Source: Anaerolineae bacterium (GTDB lineage Bacteria > Chloroflexota > Anaerolineae > Aggregatilineales > Phototrophicaceae). From it: 41,906 nt of DNA. Below, one piece after another: positions 8,282 to 19,479 of the stretch. A program made the translations under genes and the position numbers. A model generated the notes under the pieces. It had not been told where the DNA came from. It did no database searches and saw only the letters and a program-made list of their open reading frames with translations. How positions within the stretch are numbered: the stretch's first letter is position 1; each line of letters starts with the position of its first letter. The stretch lies in NCBI GenBank assembly GCA_022824365.1, contig JAJEAA010000027.1:1-41906 (forward strand), read 5' to 3'.

Positions 8282-9805
8282 CTACAGCAAACCCTGCTCA
8301 GCGTACTTGACCGCTTCAAACACGGCTTGCGCCTTGTGGACAGTCTCATAATACTCGGCGGTTGGGTCGCTGTCGGCCACGATACCGCCGCCCGCCTGCA
8401 CGCTGATCGTCCCGTTCTGCATCAACAGCGTGCGAATTGTGATGCACATATCCATCGAGCCGTCAAAGCTGAAGTATCCGACAGCGCCGCCATAGGGTCC
8501 GCGGCGAGTCTCCTCCAATTCTTCGATGATCTCCATTGCCCGCACCTTCGGCGCTCCGCTGAGCGTACCGGCGGGAAAGGTCGCCCGCACCAGGTCGAAG
8601 GCGTCCATATCCTTGCGCAGCACACCTTCCACCTGGCTGACAATATGCATGACGTGGGAATAGCGCTCAATATACATCATATGCTTGACCTGCACTGTGC
8701 CGTAATCACAGACACGACCCAGGTCGTTGCGTCCAAGATCCACCAGCATGACGTGTTCGGCACGCTCCTTGGGATCGTTTAGCAGTTCTTCTTCCAGGGC
8801 GAGGTCTTCTTTCTCGTTAGCGCCGCGCCGCCGCGTCCCCGCCAGCGGACGATTGTAAGCGATGCCATCCTCCAGGCGGACCAACATCTCCGGCGACGCC
8901 CCCACCAAGGTCAGATCATCACTGAATTCCAGCAAGAACATATAGGGCGAGGGATTGGTCGCGCGCAAAGCCCGGTATATCTGCAATGGGCTGGCATCGG
9001 TCTCGCGGCTGAAGCGTTGCGCGAGGACGATCTGAAAGGCATCGCCATCACGGATATATTCTTTCGCTATGCGGACGCGCTCTTCATGCACTGCCTGCTC
9101 GACATTGGAAACCGGATCGCCGCCGGCGGCCTGCCCCGGCGTATCGTAAGCGTGATGAACCAAGGGCATTGAAAGCGCGTCAATGATCCCGTCGATGCTC
9201 GCCACCGCGCGATCATAAGCGGCATCGGGATCGTCCCCGTCGTTGTGCGCATTCGCCAAGACGGTAAGCTGATGCTTGGCATGATCAAAGATGACCAGCG
9301 TATCCGGCAACATAAAAGCGACCGTCGGCACATCCAGATCTTCGCTGGCGGTGGCGGGCAAATCCTCAAAATAGCGCACGATGTCGTAGGACATGTAGCC
9401 GACCGCGCCCCCGACCAAGCGCGGCAGACCTTCCAGCGGGACCGGATTCACCGTTTGAAAATGCCGCTTTATCACATGCAGCGGATCCTGGCCTTCGGGG
9501 ATGGCGAACTTGGTCTCCTGCCCGTCACGCTCCAAGGTCACAATATTATTCTTGACGCTGAGCACACCCTTGGGATTAACGCCGATGAAGGAGTAGCGCC
9601 CGACTTGCTCGCCCCCTTCGACGCTCTCCAGCAAAAACGCCGGTCCCCCGTTTGCTTTCAGCTTCATGTATACCGACATCGGCGTCTCCAAATCGCCAAG
9701 CAAGGTGCGGTAAACCGGCACGTGGTCCCCTTGCTCGAAGTAGGCGCGGATCTCTTCCCGCGATGGCTTGACATCGGTTCGCTCAGCTTGCAGCAGGTCG
9801 AACAT
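8282..9805 (-). CDS. trpE: anthranilate synthase component I
   Basis: Makes anthranilate from chorismate and ammonia, the committed step to Trp. The 507-aa protein has an N-terminal domain with [17 protein letters not shown], the LLES region that binds feedback Trp, and a C-terminal chorismate-binding domain with [38 protein letters not shown] and [20 protein letters not shown] lies about 10 nt before the ATG. It is the first gene of the trp operon, directly behind the T-box leader, so it is probably regulated by tRNA-Trp charging in addition to feedback inhibition. Confidence 0.97.
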   Translation of the reverse strand: MFDLLQAERTDVKPSREEIRAYFEQGDHVPVYRTLLGDLETPMSVYMKLKANGGPAFLLESVEGGEQVGRYSFIGVNPKGVLSVKNNIVTLERDGQETKFAIPEGQDPLHVIKRHFQTVNPVPLEGLPRLVGGAVGYMSYDIVRYFEDLPATASEDLDVPTVAFMLPDTLVIFDHAKHQLTVLANAHNDGDDPDAAYDRAVASIDGIIDALSMPLVHHAYDTPGQAAGGDPVSNVEQAVHEERVRIAKEYIRDGDAFQIVLAQRFSRETDASPLQIYRALRATNPSPYMFLLEFSDDLTLVGASPEMLVRLEDGIAYNRPLAGTRRRGANEKEDLALEEELLNDPKERAEHVMLVDLGRNDLGRVCDYGTVQVKHMMYIERYSHVMHIVSQVEGVLRKDMDAFDLVRATFPAGTLSGAPKVRAMEIIEELEETRRGPYGGAVGYFSFDGSMDMCITIRTLLMQNGTISVQAGGGIVADSDPTAEYYETVHKAQAVFEAVKYAEQGLL

Positions 9806-9820
9806 TGCGTTTCTCCCCTT

Positions 9821-9865
9821 AAATCAAAAGAACCCGAATCATCCATTCAAGGACGAGAAGGGTTC
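9821..9865 (-). terminator. T-box regulated terminator
   Basis: Directly after the T-box core, GAACCC (9860-9865) pairs with GGGTTC (9830-9835). Inside are a 3x3 internal loop and a second 6-bp stem TCGTCC/GGATGA, followed on the minus strand by TTTTGATTT. It competes with the antiterminator, which uses the T-box bases just upstream. Confidence 0.85.
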
Positions 9866-10108
9866 CCGCGGTGCCACCTTGATTACCTGCCGGAGCAGGT
9901 CGCTCGCTGGATACGGACGCTTGGTCGATATCCGGCGCCTTTAACGGGGCGCGATCCGGCGCAGGCTAATTAGTTTCCCGTTCACCTGCGCGACTCCCCA
10001 GCCCATTCGGCGTCTCTGCGTGTATCGCCTTCTCAGCAGCCCGGCGACTCTCTAAACTGCACGATGACGCGTACTACTCTGGTTCTCAGTCTTTCGGTAT
10101 ATTCAGTT
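9821..10108 (-). promoter_or_regulatory. T-box riboswitch leader of the trp operon
   Basis: Minus-strand leader of roughly 290 nt with the T-box core AAGGTGGCACCGCGG at 9866-9880. Upstream is the Stem I landmark AGAGAG followed by a TCGCC/GGCGA hairpin with loop GGGCTGCTGAGAA, and a 6-bp hairpin ACCTGC-TCCG-GCAGGT at 9885-9900, probably Stem III. Known biology: uncharged tRNA bound by Stem I and the T-box bulge stabilises the antiterminator. The specifier should be UGG for tRNA-Trp; candidate triplets lie at 10003-10005 and 9998-10000, but I could not fold the specifier loop with certainty. Confidence 0.92.
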
Positions 10109-10115
10109 TCACCAT

Positions 10116-10144
10116 ATGCTATCCTGCCCGCTATGCGCTGTCAA
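10116..10144 (-). promoter_or_regulatory. sigma-70-type promoter of the trp operon
   Basis: TTGACA at 10139-10144, a 17-nt spacer and TAGCAT at 10116-10121, placing the start near 10108 just upstream of the T-box RNA. It is divergent from the polX promoter 20 nt away. Confidence 0.75.
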
Positions 10145-10164
10145 GCGTCTGTCTCATACCGACT

Positions 10165-10192
10165 TTGACGTCATCTGAAATTTTGGTATACT
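10165..10192 (+). promoter_or_regulatory. promoter of the polX-ligA-rlmI operon
   Basis: TTGACG at 10165-10170, a 16-nt spacer and TATACT at 10187-10192, about 50 nt before the polX start. It is back to back with the trp promoter. Confidence 0.65.
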
Positions 10193-10240
10193 AATCTCGA
10201 ATATGCGTTCTAATTTAACTATAAGCCTAAGGAGCAGGAA

Positions 10241-11992
10241 TTGAGCCTCAGCAACCGGGAAATCGCCGATATATTCGAACGTTGCTCTGACATGCTGCAG
10301 ATCCGGGGCGACAACATCCATCGCGTGCTGTCCTACCGCCGGGCGGCCGAGACGATCCGCGCCGTGCCGCGGGACCTGCGCGTGATATCCAGCGAGGGCG
10401 GATTGACCGATCTCAGTTATATCGGCAAGACGATCGCGACCAAAATCGACGAAATGCTGGAAACAGACCAACTTGAGTTTTATGAGCGCCTCAAGGCGGA
10501 AATCCCCGAAGGCTTGGTCGATATCATGCACATCAATGGCGTGGGACCGAAAAAAGCCAAGCTGTTTTGGCAGCAGCTTGACATCACCACGGTGGCGGAT
10601 CTGCAAGCGGCTGCCGACTCCGGCAAGCTCGCCGAGCTGCCGGGCATGGGAGCAAAGAGCCAGCAAAAGATCCTTGACGGCATTGAGGCGCTTTCCCGCC
10701 AGACCGGCCGCGCCAACATAGGCGACGCCCTACCCGCGGCGCAGCAGATCCTCGACCACTTGCTGGAATTGCCGGGAGCGGAGCGGGGCGCCCTCGCGGG
10801 CAGCATCCGCCGGGGCCGCGAAACTATCGGCGATGTCGATATTCTCATCGCCAGCGACGAGGCCGCCCCTATCATGGATCGCTTTGTCGGCATGGAGAAT
10901 GTGGCGCGCGTCCTGGGCCACGGTCCGACCAAGAGCTCGGTGGAGCTGCTCTCGGGTTTGCAGGTGGATGTCCGCGTTCTGGAAATAGCCCGCTGGGGCA
11001 CGGCGCTCAATTACTTCACCGGCAGTCTGGCGCATAATGTCAAGATGCGGCAGATCGCGCTCGAGCAGGGGCTTAGCCTTAACGAACACGCCCTCAGCCC
11101 GGTTGATGAGAATAAGACCATCATCGAGTCCGCGGAAAAGATCCTCTGCGACAGCGAAGAGAAGGTCTATGAGACACTGGGTTTGCAATACGTCCCGCCG
11201 GAATTGCGCGAAGATAGCGGCGAGATCGAAGCGGCGCGCGCTGGTACGTTGCCGCAGCTCATCACCCGGGCGGATATCATCGCCGACCTGCACATGCACA
11301 GCACCTGGAGCGATGGCAAAAACACGATCCGCGAGATGGCGGAAGCCTGCATCGCGCGCGGACACCAGTATATGGTCATCACCGATCACTCGCGCAGCCT
11401 GGGTATCGCCAACGGACTGAGCATCGATCGGCTGCTGGCGCAGGCGGAAGAAGTGCGCCAACTCAATGCCGAAATGGGTGACAGGATTCAGATACTGGCC
11501 GGCACGGAAATGGATATCAAAGCCGATGGGGGGATGGATTATCCGGACGAGATTTTAGCGCAAATGGATTTTGTCATCGCCTCGCTGCATTCTGGCTTGC
11601 AGCAGAAACGCAAGCAGGTTACACAGCGCCTGCTCAATGCCATACAGAATCCGCATGTCGATATGATCGGGCATCCGTCGGCGCGCCAATTCCCCAACCG
11701 AGAAGCGGTCGATGCCGATTGGGACGCGGTGCTGGCGGCGGCGAAGGAACATGGCGCCATTCTGGAAATCAACGCCAATCCTCTCCGCCTTGACCTCAAG
11801 CCGGAACTGGCGCGTATGGCGAAAGACCTGGGCGTGTTGCTCGCCATCAACACGGACGCCCACCGAATCGCGCATCTTGATCTGATGCCATACGGCCTGA
11901 CCAACGCGCGGCGCGGCTGGGTGGAAGCGCAGCACGTCGTGAACACCTGGCCTTTCGATCGCTTTTCGCGCTGGTTAAGTAGCCGTCCCTGA
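10241..11992 (+). CDS. polX: DNA polymerase/3'-5' exonuclease PolX
   Basis: Family X repair polymerase with a C-terminal PHP phosphoesterase, acting in base-excision repair. In order: an N-terminal 8-kDa-like/HhH region (IRGDNIHRVLSYRRAAE; HINGVGPKKAKLFW), the nucleotidyltransferase signature LAGSIRRGRETIGDVDIL with metal Asp198 and Asp200, and the PHP domain from about residue 345 (DLHMHSTWSDG, VITDHS, GTEMDI, GHPSARQF, NTDAHR). The 583-aa length is normal. The start is TTG at 10241, chosen because AAGGAG lies 7 nt upstream and the conserved N-terminus follows at once. It leads a tight operon with ligA and rlmI. Confidence 0.96.
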   Translation: MSLSNREIADIFERCSDMLQIRGDNIHRVLSYRRAAETIRAVPRDLRVISSEGGLTDLSYIGKTIATKIDEMLETDQLEFYERLKAEIPEGLVDIMHINGVGPKKAKLFWQQLDITTVADLQAAADSGKLAELPGMGAKSQQKILDGIEALSRQTGRANIGDALPAAQQILDHLLELPGAERGALAGSIRRGRETIGDVDILIASDEAAPIMDRFVGMENVARVLGHGPTKSSVELLSGLQVDVRVLEIARWGTALNYFTGSLAHNVKMRQIALEQGLSLNEHALSPVDENKTIIESAEKILCDSEEKVYETLGLQYVPPELREDSGEIEAARAGTLPQLITRADIIADLHMHSTWSDGKNTIREMAEACIARGHQYMVITDHSRSLGIANGLSIDRLLAQAEEVRQLNAEMGDRIQILAGTEMDIKADGGMDYPDEILAQMDFVIASLHSGLQQKRKQVTQRLLNAIQNPHVDMIGHPSARQFPNREAVDADWDAVLAAAKEHGAILEINANPLRLDLKPELARMAKDLGVLLAINTDAHRIAHLDLMPYGLTNARRGWVEAQHVVNTWPFDRFSRWLSSRP

Positions 11993-12005
11993 TCGGTTTG
12001 GAGCG

Positions 12006-14959
<2,954 letters not shown>

Positions 14960-14967
14960 GACCGCGC

Positions 14968-16188
14968 ATGGCTGACGCGATAGTTCGAATAAAGCGGGGG
15001 CGAGAAAAGCCCATCCGCAACCGCCATCCCTGGATTTACTCCGGCGCGATCACCCATGCCGAGAACGCCGTCGATGGCGAGCTTGTTAACGTGGTCGACC
15101 ACAAGAATCGCTTCCTGGCGCGCGGCTACTGGAATTCCCGCTCCCAGATTCAAGTGCGGATCATGTCTTGGGAGGACGAGCCGATCGACGATGCCTTGTG
15201 GCGCAAGAAGTTCAAACGCGCCCTGAGCCTGCGCAGTGAGCTAAATGCCAGCGGCGCTCGCTCGGCTTGTCGATTGGTCAACGCCGAAAACGATTTTCTC
15301 CCTGGTCTGATTATCGACCGTTACGCCAACTGGTTCGTCCTGCAAGCGCTGACAAAATTCATCGACAAGCAAAAGGAAGCAATCCTGAGCGCGCTCGTGG
15401 ACGTGACCGGCGCTGTGAACATATACGAACGCAGCGATGTTCCAGCGCGCCAAAAAGAAGGTTTGGACTCAACGGTCGGCCTGCTGCGCGGCGGACCTCT
15501 CCCCGACCTGGTCGAGATACAAGAAAACTCCAAATACCTCGTCGACATCGCGGCGGGACACAAGACCGGCTTCTACCTCGATCAGCGAGATAATCGACGC
15601 CGGCTCGCTCGCCTGGTCAAACATCATCTAGCTCAAGAGGCAGGCAGGGCAAAGCTGCTGAATCTCTTCAGTTACACCGGCGGATTCGCGCTCGCCGCGG
15701 GCCATTATGACGCGCTGCATTCGGTCAATGTCGATGCCTCGCGCCAGGCGCTTGAAATAGCGGAGCGCAACTTTCTACACAACGGATACGAGCCCGCCAC
15801 ACACGGTGAGACAGCCGAATTCATCCTGGCCGATGGCTTTGACTATCTGCGACACTGCGCGGAAATGAAAGATTCATTTGACTTTGTCGTGCTCGATCCG
15901 CCCAGATTCGCCTCGTCGAAACGTCAGGTCGAGCGCGCCGCCCGCGGCTACAAAGACCTCAACCTGAACGCCTTTAAGCTTATCAAGGAAGGCGGTTACC
16001 TGATGACCTTCTCTTGTTCCGGTGGCGTCAACCGCAATTTGTTCCGCAAGATCGTCTTTGGCGCCTTGACCGATTCCGGGCGTGAGGCGCAAGTGGTCAA
16101 GCCGCTTTCAGCCGCCGCCGATCATCCGGTCAGCCTGAGCTTTCCTGAGGGCGAATATCTCAAGGGGCTGCTTCTGCGCGTCTATTAA
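14968..16188 (+). CDS. rlmI: 23S rRNA (cytosine-C5) methyltransferase, RlmI-like
   Basis: SAM-dependent rRNA methyltransferase of the RlmI (YccW) class. It has an N-terminal PUA domain (REKPIRNRHPWIYSGAI), the central EEHGB-like region, and a Rossmann domain with motif I LLNLFSYTGGFALAAG. Motif IV is VLDPPRFASSK and motif VI is TFSCSGG, whose Cys is the expected nucleophile. The 406-aa length matches the family. It starts 8 nt after ligA and ends the operon, facing lipM. The exact target base (C1962 in E. coli) is inferred from the family. Confidence 0.9.
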   Translation: MADAIVRIKRGREKPIRNRHPWIYSGAITHAENAVDGELVNVVDHKNRFLARGYWNSRSQIQVRIMSWEDEPIDDALWRKKFKRALSLRSELNASGARSACRLVNAENDFLPGLIIDRYANWFVLQALTKFIDKQKEAILSALVDVTGAVNIYERSDVPARQKEGLDSTVGLLRGGPLPDLVEIQENSKYLVDIAAGHKTGFYLDQRDNRRRLARLVKHHLAQEAGRAKLLNLFSYTGGFALAAGHYDALHSVNVDASRQALEIAERNFLHNGYEPATHGETAEFILADGFDYLRHCAEMKDSFDFVVLDPPRFASSKRQVERAARGYKDLNLNAFKLIKEGGYLMTFSCSGGVNRNLFRKIVFGALTDSGREAQVVKPLSAAADHPVSLSFPEGEYLKGLLLRVY

Positions 16189-16217
16189 AAAGCGCATGAG
16201 CTGTGGGCGCCGCCGCG

Positions 16218-17036
16218 CTAGCGTTTCCTTGTCCAGGCGGGATTGCCAAATCTTTCCGCCTCGATTTCAGCGGCTCTCGTCAATTCATTCTCAGACAGTT
16301 GCTCGTGAAGCAGCGTCAGATCAAAAGCGGCGCTGAAGCCATGTTCCAATGCTGCGGCGACTTCTGACCACGCAGGCTCGCGTCCAGTGACCTGCGCCAA
16401 CGTCGCGGCGCGCCGGCGGACTCTTTGCCTCTGCGAGTCCCGCTCCGCTTCCGTGTCAAAAGCCAACACATCACAGATGCGCCCCACATCACCCCTAAGC
16501 GGGATCGTGCCATGCTGAAGCATGGCCCCTTTGCGCCGTAACTGCGCGCTGCCAATCAGCTTCCGCCCCGCAACCGCAATCTCATAATGCGAGGGCAATT
16601 CAAAGCAGACCGGTCCCGACAATTGGCGGCGAACGCCCTGACCTTGATGCTCAGCCACTGCCGATATGCCAAGATAGTCCAGGGCGCGCAGCAATCCAAC
16701 GCTAATCCGCCGATAGCTCTCGACGATATCGCCGCAGGCCAAGCGATGGTCAAGCGGCAAGCAGAGGCTATATGTCAACTCGTCACCGTGCAGAATCGCC
16801 TTGCCGCCGGTGGGCCGGCGCAGCAAGTCCCAGTCGCGGGCTTCGAGCGCCTGCGGATCAGCCTCCCGCCAACGCTGCCCGTAGCCAAGCGACAGACAGA
16901 ACGGTTTCCAGCCATAAAAGCGCAAGGTCGGCGGCCGCTCACAAGCGGCAACCGCCTCGACAATGGCGCTGTCGACCGCCATATTCCAGGCGCCGTTGCG
17001 GAATTCTGATTCTACTATGCTCCGCATTTGTGCCAT
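16218..17036 (-). CDS. lipM: octanoyl-[ACP]:protein octanoyltransferase, LipM-like
   Basis: Transfers octanoyl from acyl carrier protein to a lipoyl domain, the first step of lipoate synthesis. The 272-aa protein has the BPL/LplA/LipB fold: RRPTGGKAILHGDELTYS (substrate loop), then GPVCFELPSHYEI with Cys144 and GRKLIGSAQLRRKGAMLQHG with Lys159. The Cys at that position and GSAQ after the Lys fit LipM rather than ATP-dependent LplA. It is alone on this strand, divergent from the LCP gene, with a weak ribosome binding site. LplA-like ligase activity cannot be excluded from sequence alone. Confidence 0.85.
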   Translation of the reverse strand: MAQMRSIVESEFRNGAWNMAVDSAIVEAVAACERPPTLRFYGWKPFCLSLGYGQRWREADPQALEARDWDLLRRPTGGKAILHGDELTYSLCLPLDHRLACGDIVESYRRISVGLLRALDYLGISAVAEHQGQGVRRQLSGPVCFELPSHYEIAVAGRKLIGSAQLRRKGAMLQHGTIPLRGDVGRICDVLAFDTEAERDSQRQRVRRRAATLAQVTGREPAWSEVAAALEHGFSAAFDLTLLHEQLSENELTRAAEIEAERFGNPAWTRKR

Positions 17037-17056
17037 TCTGTGACCAACCTTATACT
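17028..17056 (+). promoter_or_regulatory. promoter of the LCP gene
   Basis: TTGTGC at 17028-17033, a 17-nt spacer and TATACT at 17051-17056, about 40 nt before the LCP start. It overlaps the beginning of lipM on the other strand. Confidence 0.55.
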
Positions 17057-17098
17057 GTCATTTAGTGACGATGGCTTCACAAATGGAATCAGTTCTGC

Positions 17099-18379
17099 AT
17101 GACACAGCAGACACGACGGAAAGCTAGCGATCCTCTTTCAAGCGTATCGACGGCCAATCCAGCGCGTCGCGCTCCCGGCATACCAGCCAACAACGCCGCT
17201 CCCGTTTACAGCACCGCGCAATATACCCAGAACCAGCGCAAAGCGGCTGCCTTCCCACAACGTCAATCCCTCGCTCATCAACGTCAGCGCCGCGCCCTAA
17301 AGCGCCGCCGACGCAACGAATGGGCGTGGGTCATCTTAGCAGGCGGCATGATTTCTGTCTTTGGTATTCTGATCATCGGCATGTTTGTTTTGGTGCGTGT
17401 GCCCAATTCAGCGCAGGTCGCCGTGCCAACCGCCAACTTGACCCCTGCCCTGCCCACGCCAGTGGACGCGCGCAGCGAGTTTGTCGCCGATGGCCGGGTC
17501 ATAGGCGTCGACGTCCTGCGCCTTGACGATGGCAGCCTCATCGAAATGGCGCCCTGGGATGGGCAATCTCGCTATACTATTATCGTGGGCGGGCTGGACC
17601 GCCGCAAAGATCAATCCAATGAGCCCGTGCGCACCGACAGCCTGATGCTCGTCAGCATTGATCCCAAGACCAACAGTATCGGCATCCTTAGCATACCGCG
17701 CGACCTCTGGGTCGAAATACCCGGGCAGGAAGACCGAGACCGGATAAACCGCGCCTTTTTCCTGGGCGAGGTCCGCGCTACCGGTAGCGGTCCCCGATTG
17801 TTGCAGCAGACAGTCAGTTGGAACTTCGGCATGCGTGTGCACAACTACGTCCTGGTCGATTTCAAGGTGCTGACCGATTTGGTCGATCTCCTAGGCGGCA
17901 TTGAGGTAACTATCGATTACACCATCAATGATGAACGTTATCCCGATGACAACTACGGCTATGATCCATTCTATCTGGCGCCAGGAACACACATCCTGGA
18001 CGGCGGAGACGCGCTTCGCTTCGCCCGCACCAGGCACGGCAACAATGACGTCCTGCGAGCAGGACGCCAGCAGCAGGTTCTCAACGGCATTCGCGACCGC
18101 GCCCTGAGCATCAACTTCCTGCAATTGATCGCCCAGGCGCCGGCATTGCTAAGCAGCTTGAGCGAAAACCTTCAGACCGGGCTGGATATCGAGCAGATCG
18201 TGCAATTGGCGCTTTTTGCCAAAGATATTGAAGCGGAAAACATTTCGATGCGGGTGATGAATTTTGAGTATTTGCAGGAATACACCACCGAAGAATATCA
18301 ACAGCAAGTGCTGATTCCCATCGTCGAGCGGCTGCCTATCCTCTTGCGTGAAACCTTCGGGGACGATTATGCGCGTTAG
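17099..18379 (+). CDS. LytR-CpsA-Psr (LCP) family protein
   Basis: Membrane-anchored phosphotransferase of the type that attaches lipid-linked glycopolymers to peptidoglycan or other envelope acceptors. A basic, Gln/Arg-rich cytoplasmic tail of about 75 aa precedes a single membrane helix (WVILAGGMISVFGILIIGMF). The extracellular LCP domain follows, with VRTDSLMLVSIDP, IGILSIPRDLWVEIPG, INRAF, LVDLLGGIEVTI and RFARTRHGNNDVLRAGRQQ, which supply the Arg and Asp residues that bind pyrophosphate and Mg. At 426 aa there is no extra C-terminal LytR_C domain. Its own promoter lies at 17028-17056. The polymer substrate is unknown. Confidence 0.92.
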   Translation: MTQQTRRKASDPLSSVSTANPARRAPGIPANNAAPVYSTAQYTQNQRKAAAFPQRQSLAHQRQRRALKRRRRNEWAWVILAGGMISVFGILIIGMFVLVRVPNSAQVAVPTANLTPALPTPVDARSEFVADGRVIGVDVLRLDDGSLIEMAPWDGQSRYTIIVGGLDRRKDQSNEPVRTDSLMLVSIDPKTNSIGILSIPRDLWVEIPGQEDRDRINRAFFLGEVRATGSGPRLLQQTVSWNFGMRVHNYVLVDFKVLTDLVDLLGGIEVTIDYTINDERYPDDNYGYDPFYLAPGTHILDGGDALRFARTRHGNNDVLRAGRQQQVLNGIRDRALSINFLQLIAQAPALLSSLSENLQTGLDIEQIVQLALFAKDIEAENISMRVMNFEYLQEYTTEEYQQQVLIPIVERLPILLRETFGDDYAR

Positions 18380-18390
18380 TTAAACGCAAA

Positions 18391-18416
18391 GGCAGCGGCC
18401 GATATAGCGCGCTGCC
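18391..18416. other. stem-loop after the LCP gene, possible weak terminator
   Basis: GGCAGCG (18391-18397) and CGCTGCC (18410-18416) form a 7-bp stem 11 nt after the LCP stop. There is no T-run on the plus side (TATTAGA follows), so termination is uncertain. Confidence 0.35.
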
Positions 18417-18461
18417 TATTAGACCTTCGCCCACCGTACCGTGTAGCCATAGTGTCTCGAA

Positions 18462-18477
18462 CCTGAATTAATTCAGG
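18462..18477. repeat. perfect 16-bp palindrome CCTGAATTAATTCAGG
   Basis: A perfect dyad in the 353-nt gap between the LCP and aquaporin genes, about 255 nt before the aquaporin start. It could be an operator. The rest of the gap (18380-18732) shows no reading frame or RNA gene I can support. Confidence 0.6.
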
Positions 18478-18682
18478 CCGGGAATCGCTTGATAACCGCT
18501 GTTTTGGCTCTAGCCTATTACATGGGCTACCAAAGAAAGACTCCCCTCTAGAGAATGTTGGCTCGGCACATATAGTTCTATCACGTATACAGCAGGCGAA
18601 GCAGGTTATAGCAGATAGCTTCCAGGCTGTCAAATCAGACGATAGGGACGCTTGCAGCCAGCGCAAGATTTCGCTCAAGACT

Positions 18683-18688
18683 TATAAT
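18683..18688 (+). promoter_or_regulatory. -10 element TATAAT upstream of the aquaporin gene
   Basis: Consensus TATAAT, 44 nt before the aquaporin ATG. No convincing -35 is seen 16-18 nt upstream, so an activator or another sigma factor may be needed. Confidence 0.45.
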
Positions 18689-18732
18689 GGGATTGTCGTG
18701 AATTCAGCGTTCCCTTGAAAAGGAGTTTTGGG

Positions 18733-19425
18733 ATGGACAATGATTTGATGAGAGAGAGCCTGGCCGAGTTGATCGGCACGTTCGTTCTGGTATTTGTTGG
18801 GTCGGCCGCCGTATTGGTCGCGCCGATCTTCGGCGTGGTCGTGCCCGCTTTTGCCCATGGCTTGATACTTTGCGCCTTGATTTATACATACGGACACATC
18901 TCGGGCGCCCAGTTTAACCCGGCGGTCACACTGGGATTGACCATCGGCGGACAGCAAGACGCGACCAAGTCGGCCTACTTCATCGTGGCGCAATTCATCG
19001 GCGGCATCATCGCCGCCCTGGTCCTTGTGACGGTATTCCCGCAGGACAATGCCGGTGTGGCCGCATTCCTAGGTGATAATGCCTACAACTTCGGCCAGAC
19101 GACTGGTTTTCTCACGCAGGATTCTGTTTGGACCGCGGCGATCTACGAGGCGATTCTGACCTTCTTCCTCGTCAGCGCGGTATTCCAGGCGGCGGCTTAT
19201 GGCAAGGCGGGCAAGCTGGCTGGCGTCGCCATCGGCTTTACGCTGGCGGCCAGCATCTTCGCCGGCGGTCCTGCGACTGGCGCGTCCTTGAATCCAGCGC
19301 GCACGCTCGGTCCCGCGCTCGTCGCCGGCGATACATCGTATCTGATACCTTACCTGATCGGTATATTCGGCGGCGGCATCATCGCCGGCTTACTACAGGG
19401 CTACGTCCTCAATTCGGAGGAGTAG
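18733..19425 (+). CDS. MIP-family aquaporin
   Basis: Six-helix channel of 230 aa with both NPA boxes: GHISGAQFNPAVTLG and GASLNPARTLGPAL. The ATG at 18733 is preferred over the upstream TTG because AAAGGAG lies 7 nt before it. The selectivity-filter Arg after the second NPA is present. The helix-5 position that is His in AqpZ and Gly in GlpF appears to be Ile, counting 12 residues before the second NPA Asn, which resembles archaeal AqpM. Transport of water, and perhaps small neutral solutes, is likely; specificity is not certain. It converges on aspS. Confidence 0.92.
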   Translation: MDNDLMRESLAELIGTFVLVFVGSAAVLVAPIFGVVVPAFAHGLILCALIYTYGHISGAQFNPAVTLGLTIGGQQDATKSAYFIVAQFIGGIIAALVLVTVFPQDNAGVAAFLGDNAYNFGQTTGFLTQDSVWTAAIYEAILTFFLVSAVFQAAAYGKAGKLAGVAIGFTLAASIFAGGPATGASLNPARTLGPALVAGDTSYLIPYLIGIFGGGIIAGLLQGYVLNSEE

Positions 19426-19430
19426 ACAAA

Positions 19431-19454
19431 TAAAAAAGGGGCGGACAATGCCCC
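19431..19454 (-). terminator. Rho-independent terminator after aspS
   Basis: On the minus strand GGGGC-ATTGTCC-GCCCC is followed by TTTTTTATTT, 26 nt after the aspS stop. The plus-strand side is followed only by TTGCTTC, so it may also act weakly for the aquaporin gene. Confidence 0.8.
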
Positions 19455-19479
19455 TTGCTTCATTCTCGTCTGTTCCAAG

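Noticed and set aside
16189..16217. terminator between rlmI and lipM
   Set aside because: Only a weak AGCGC/GCGCT pairing with a long loop and no T-run on either strand.
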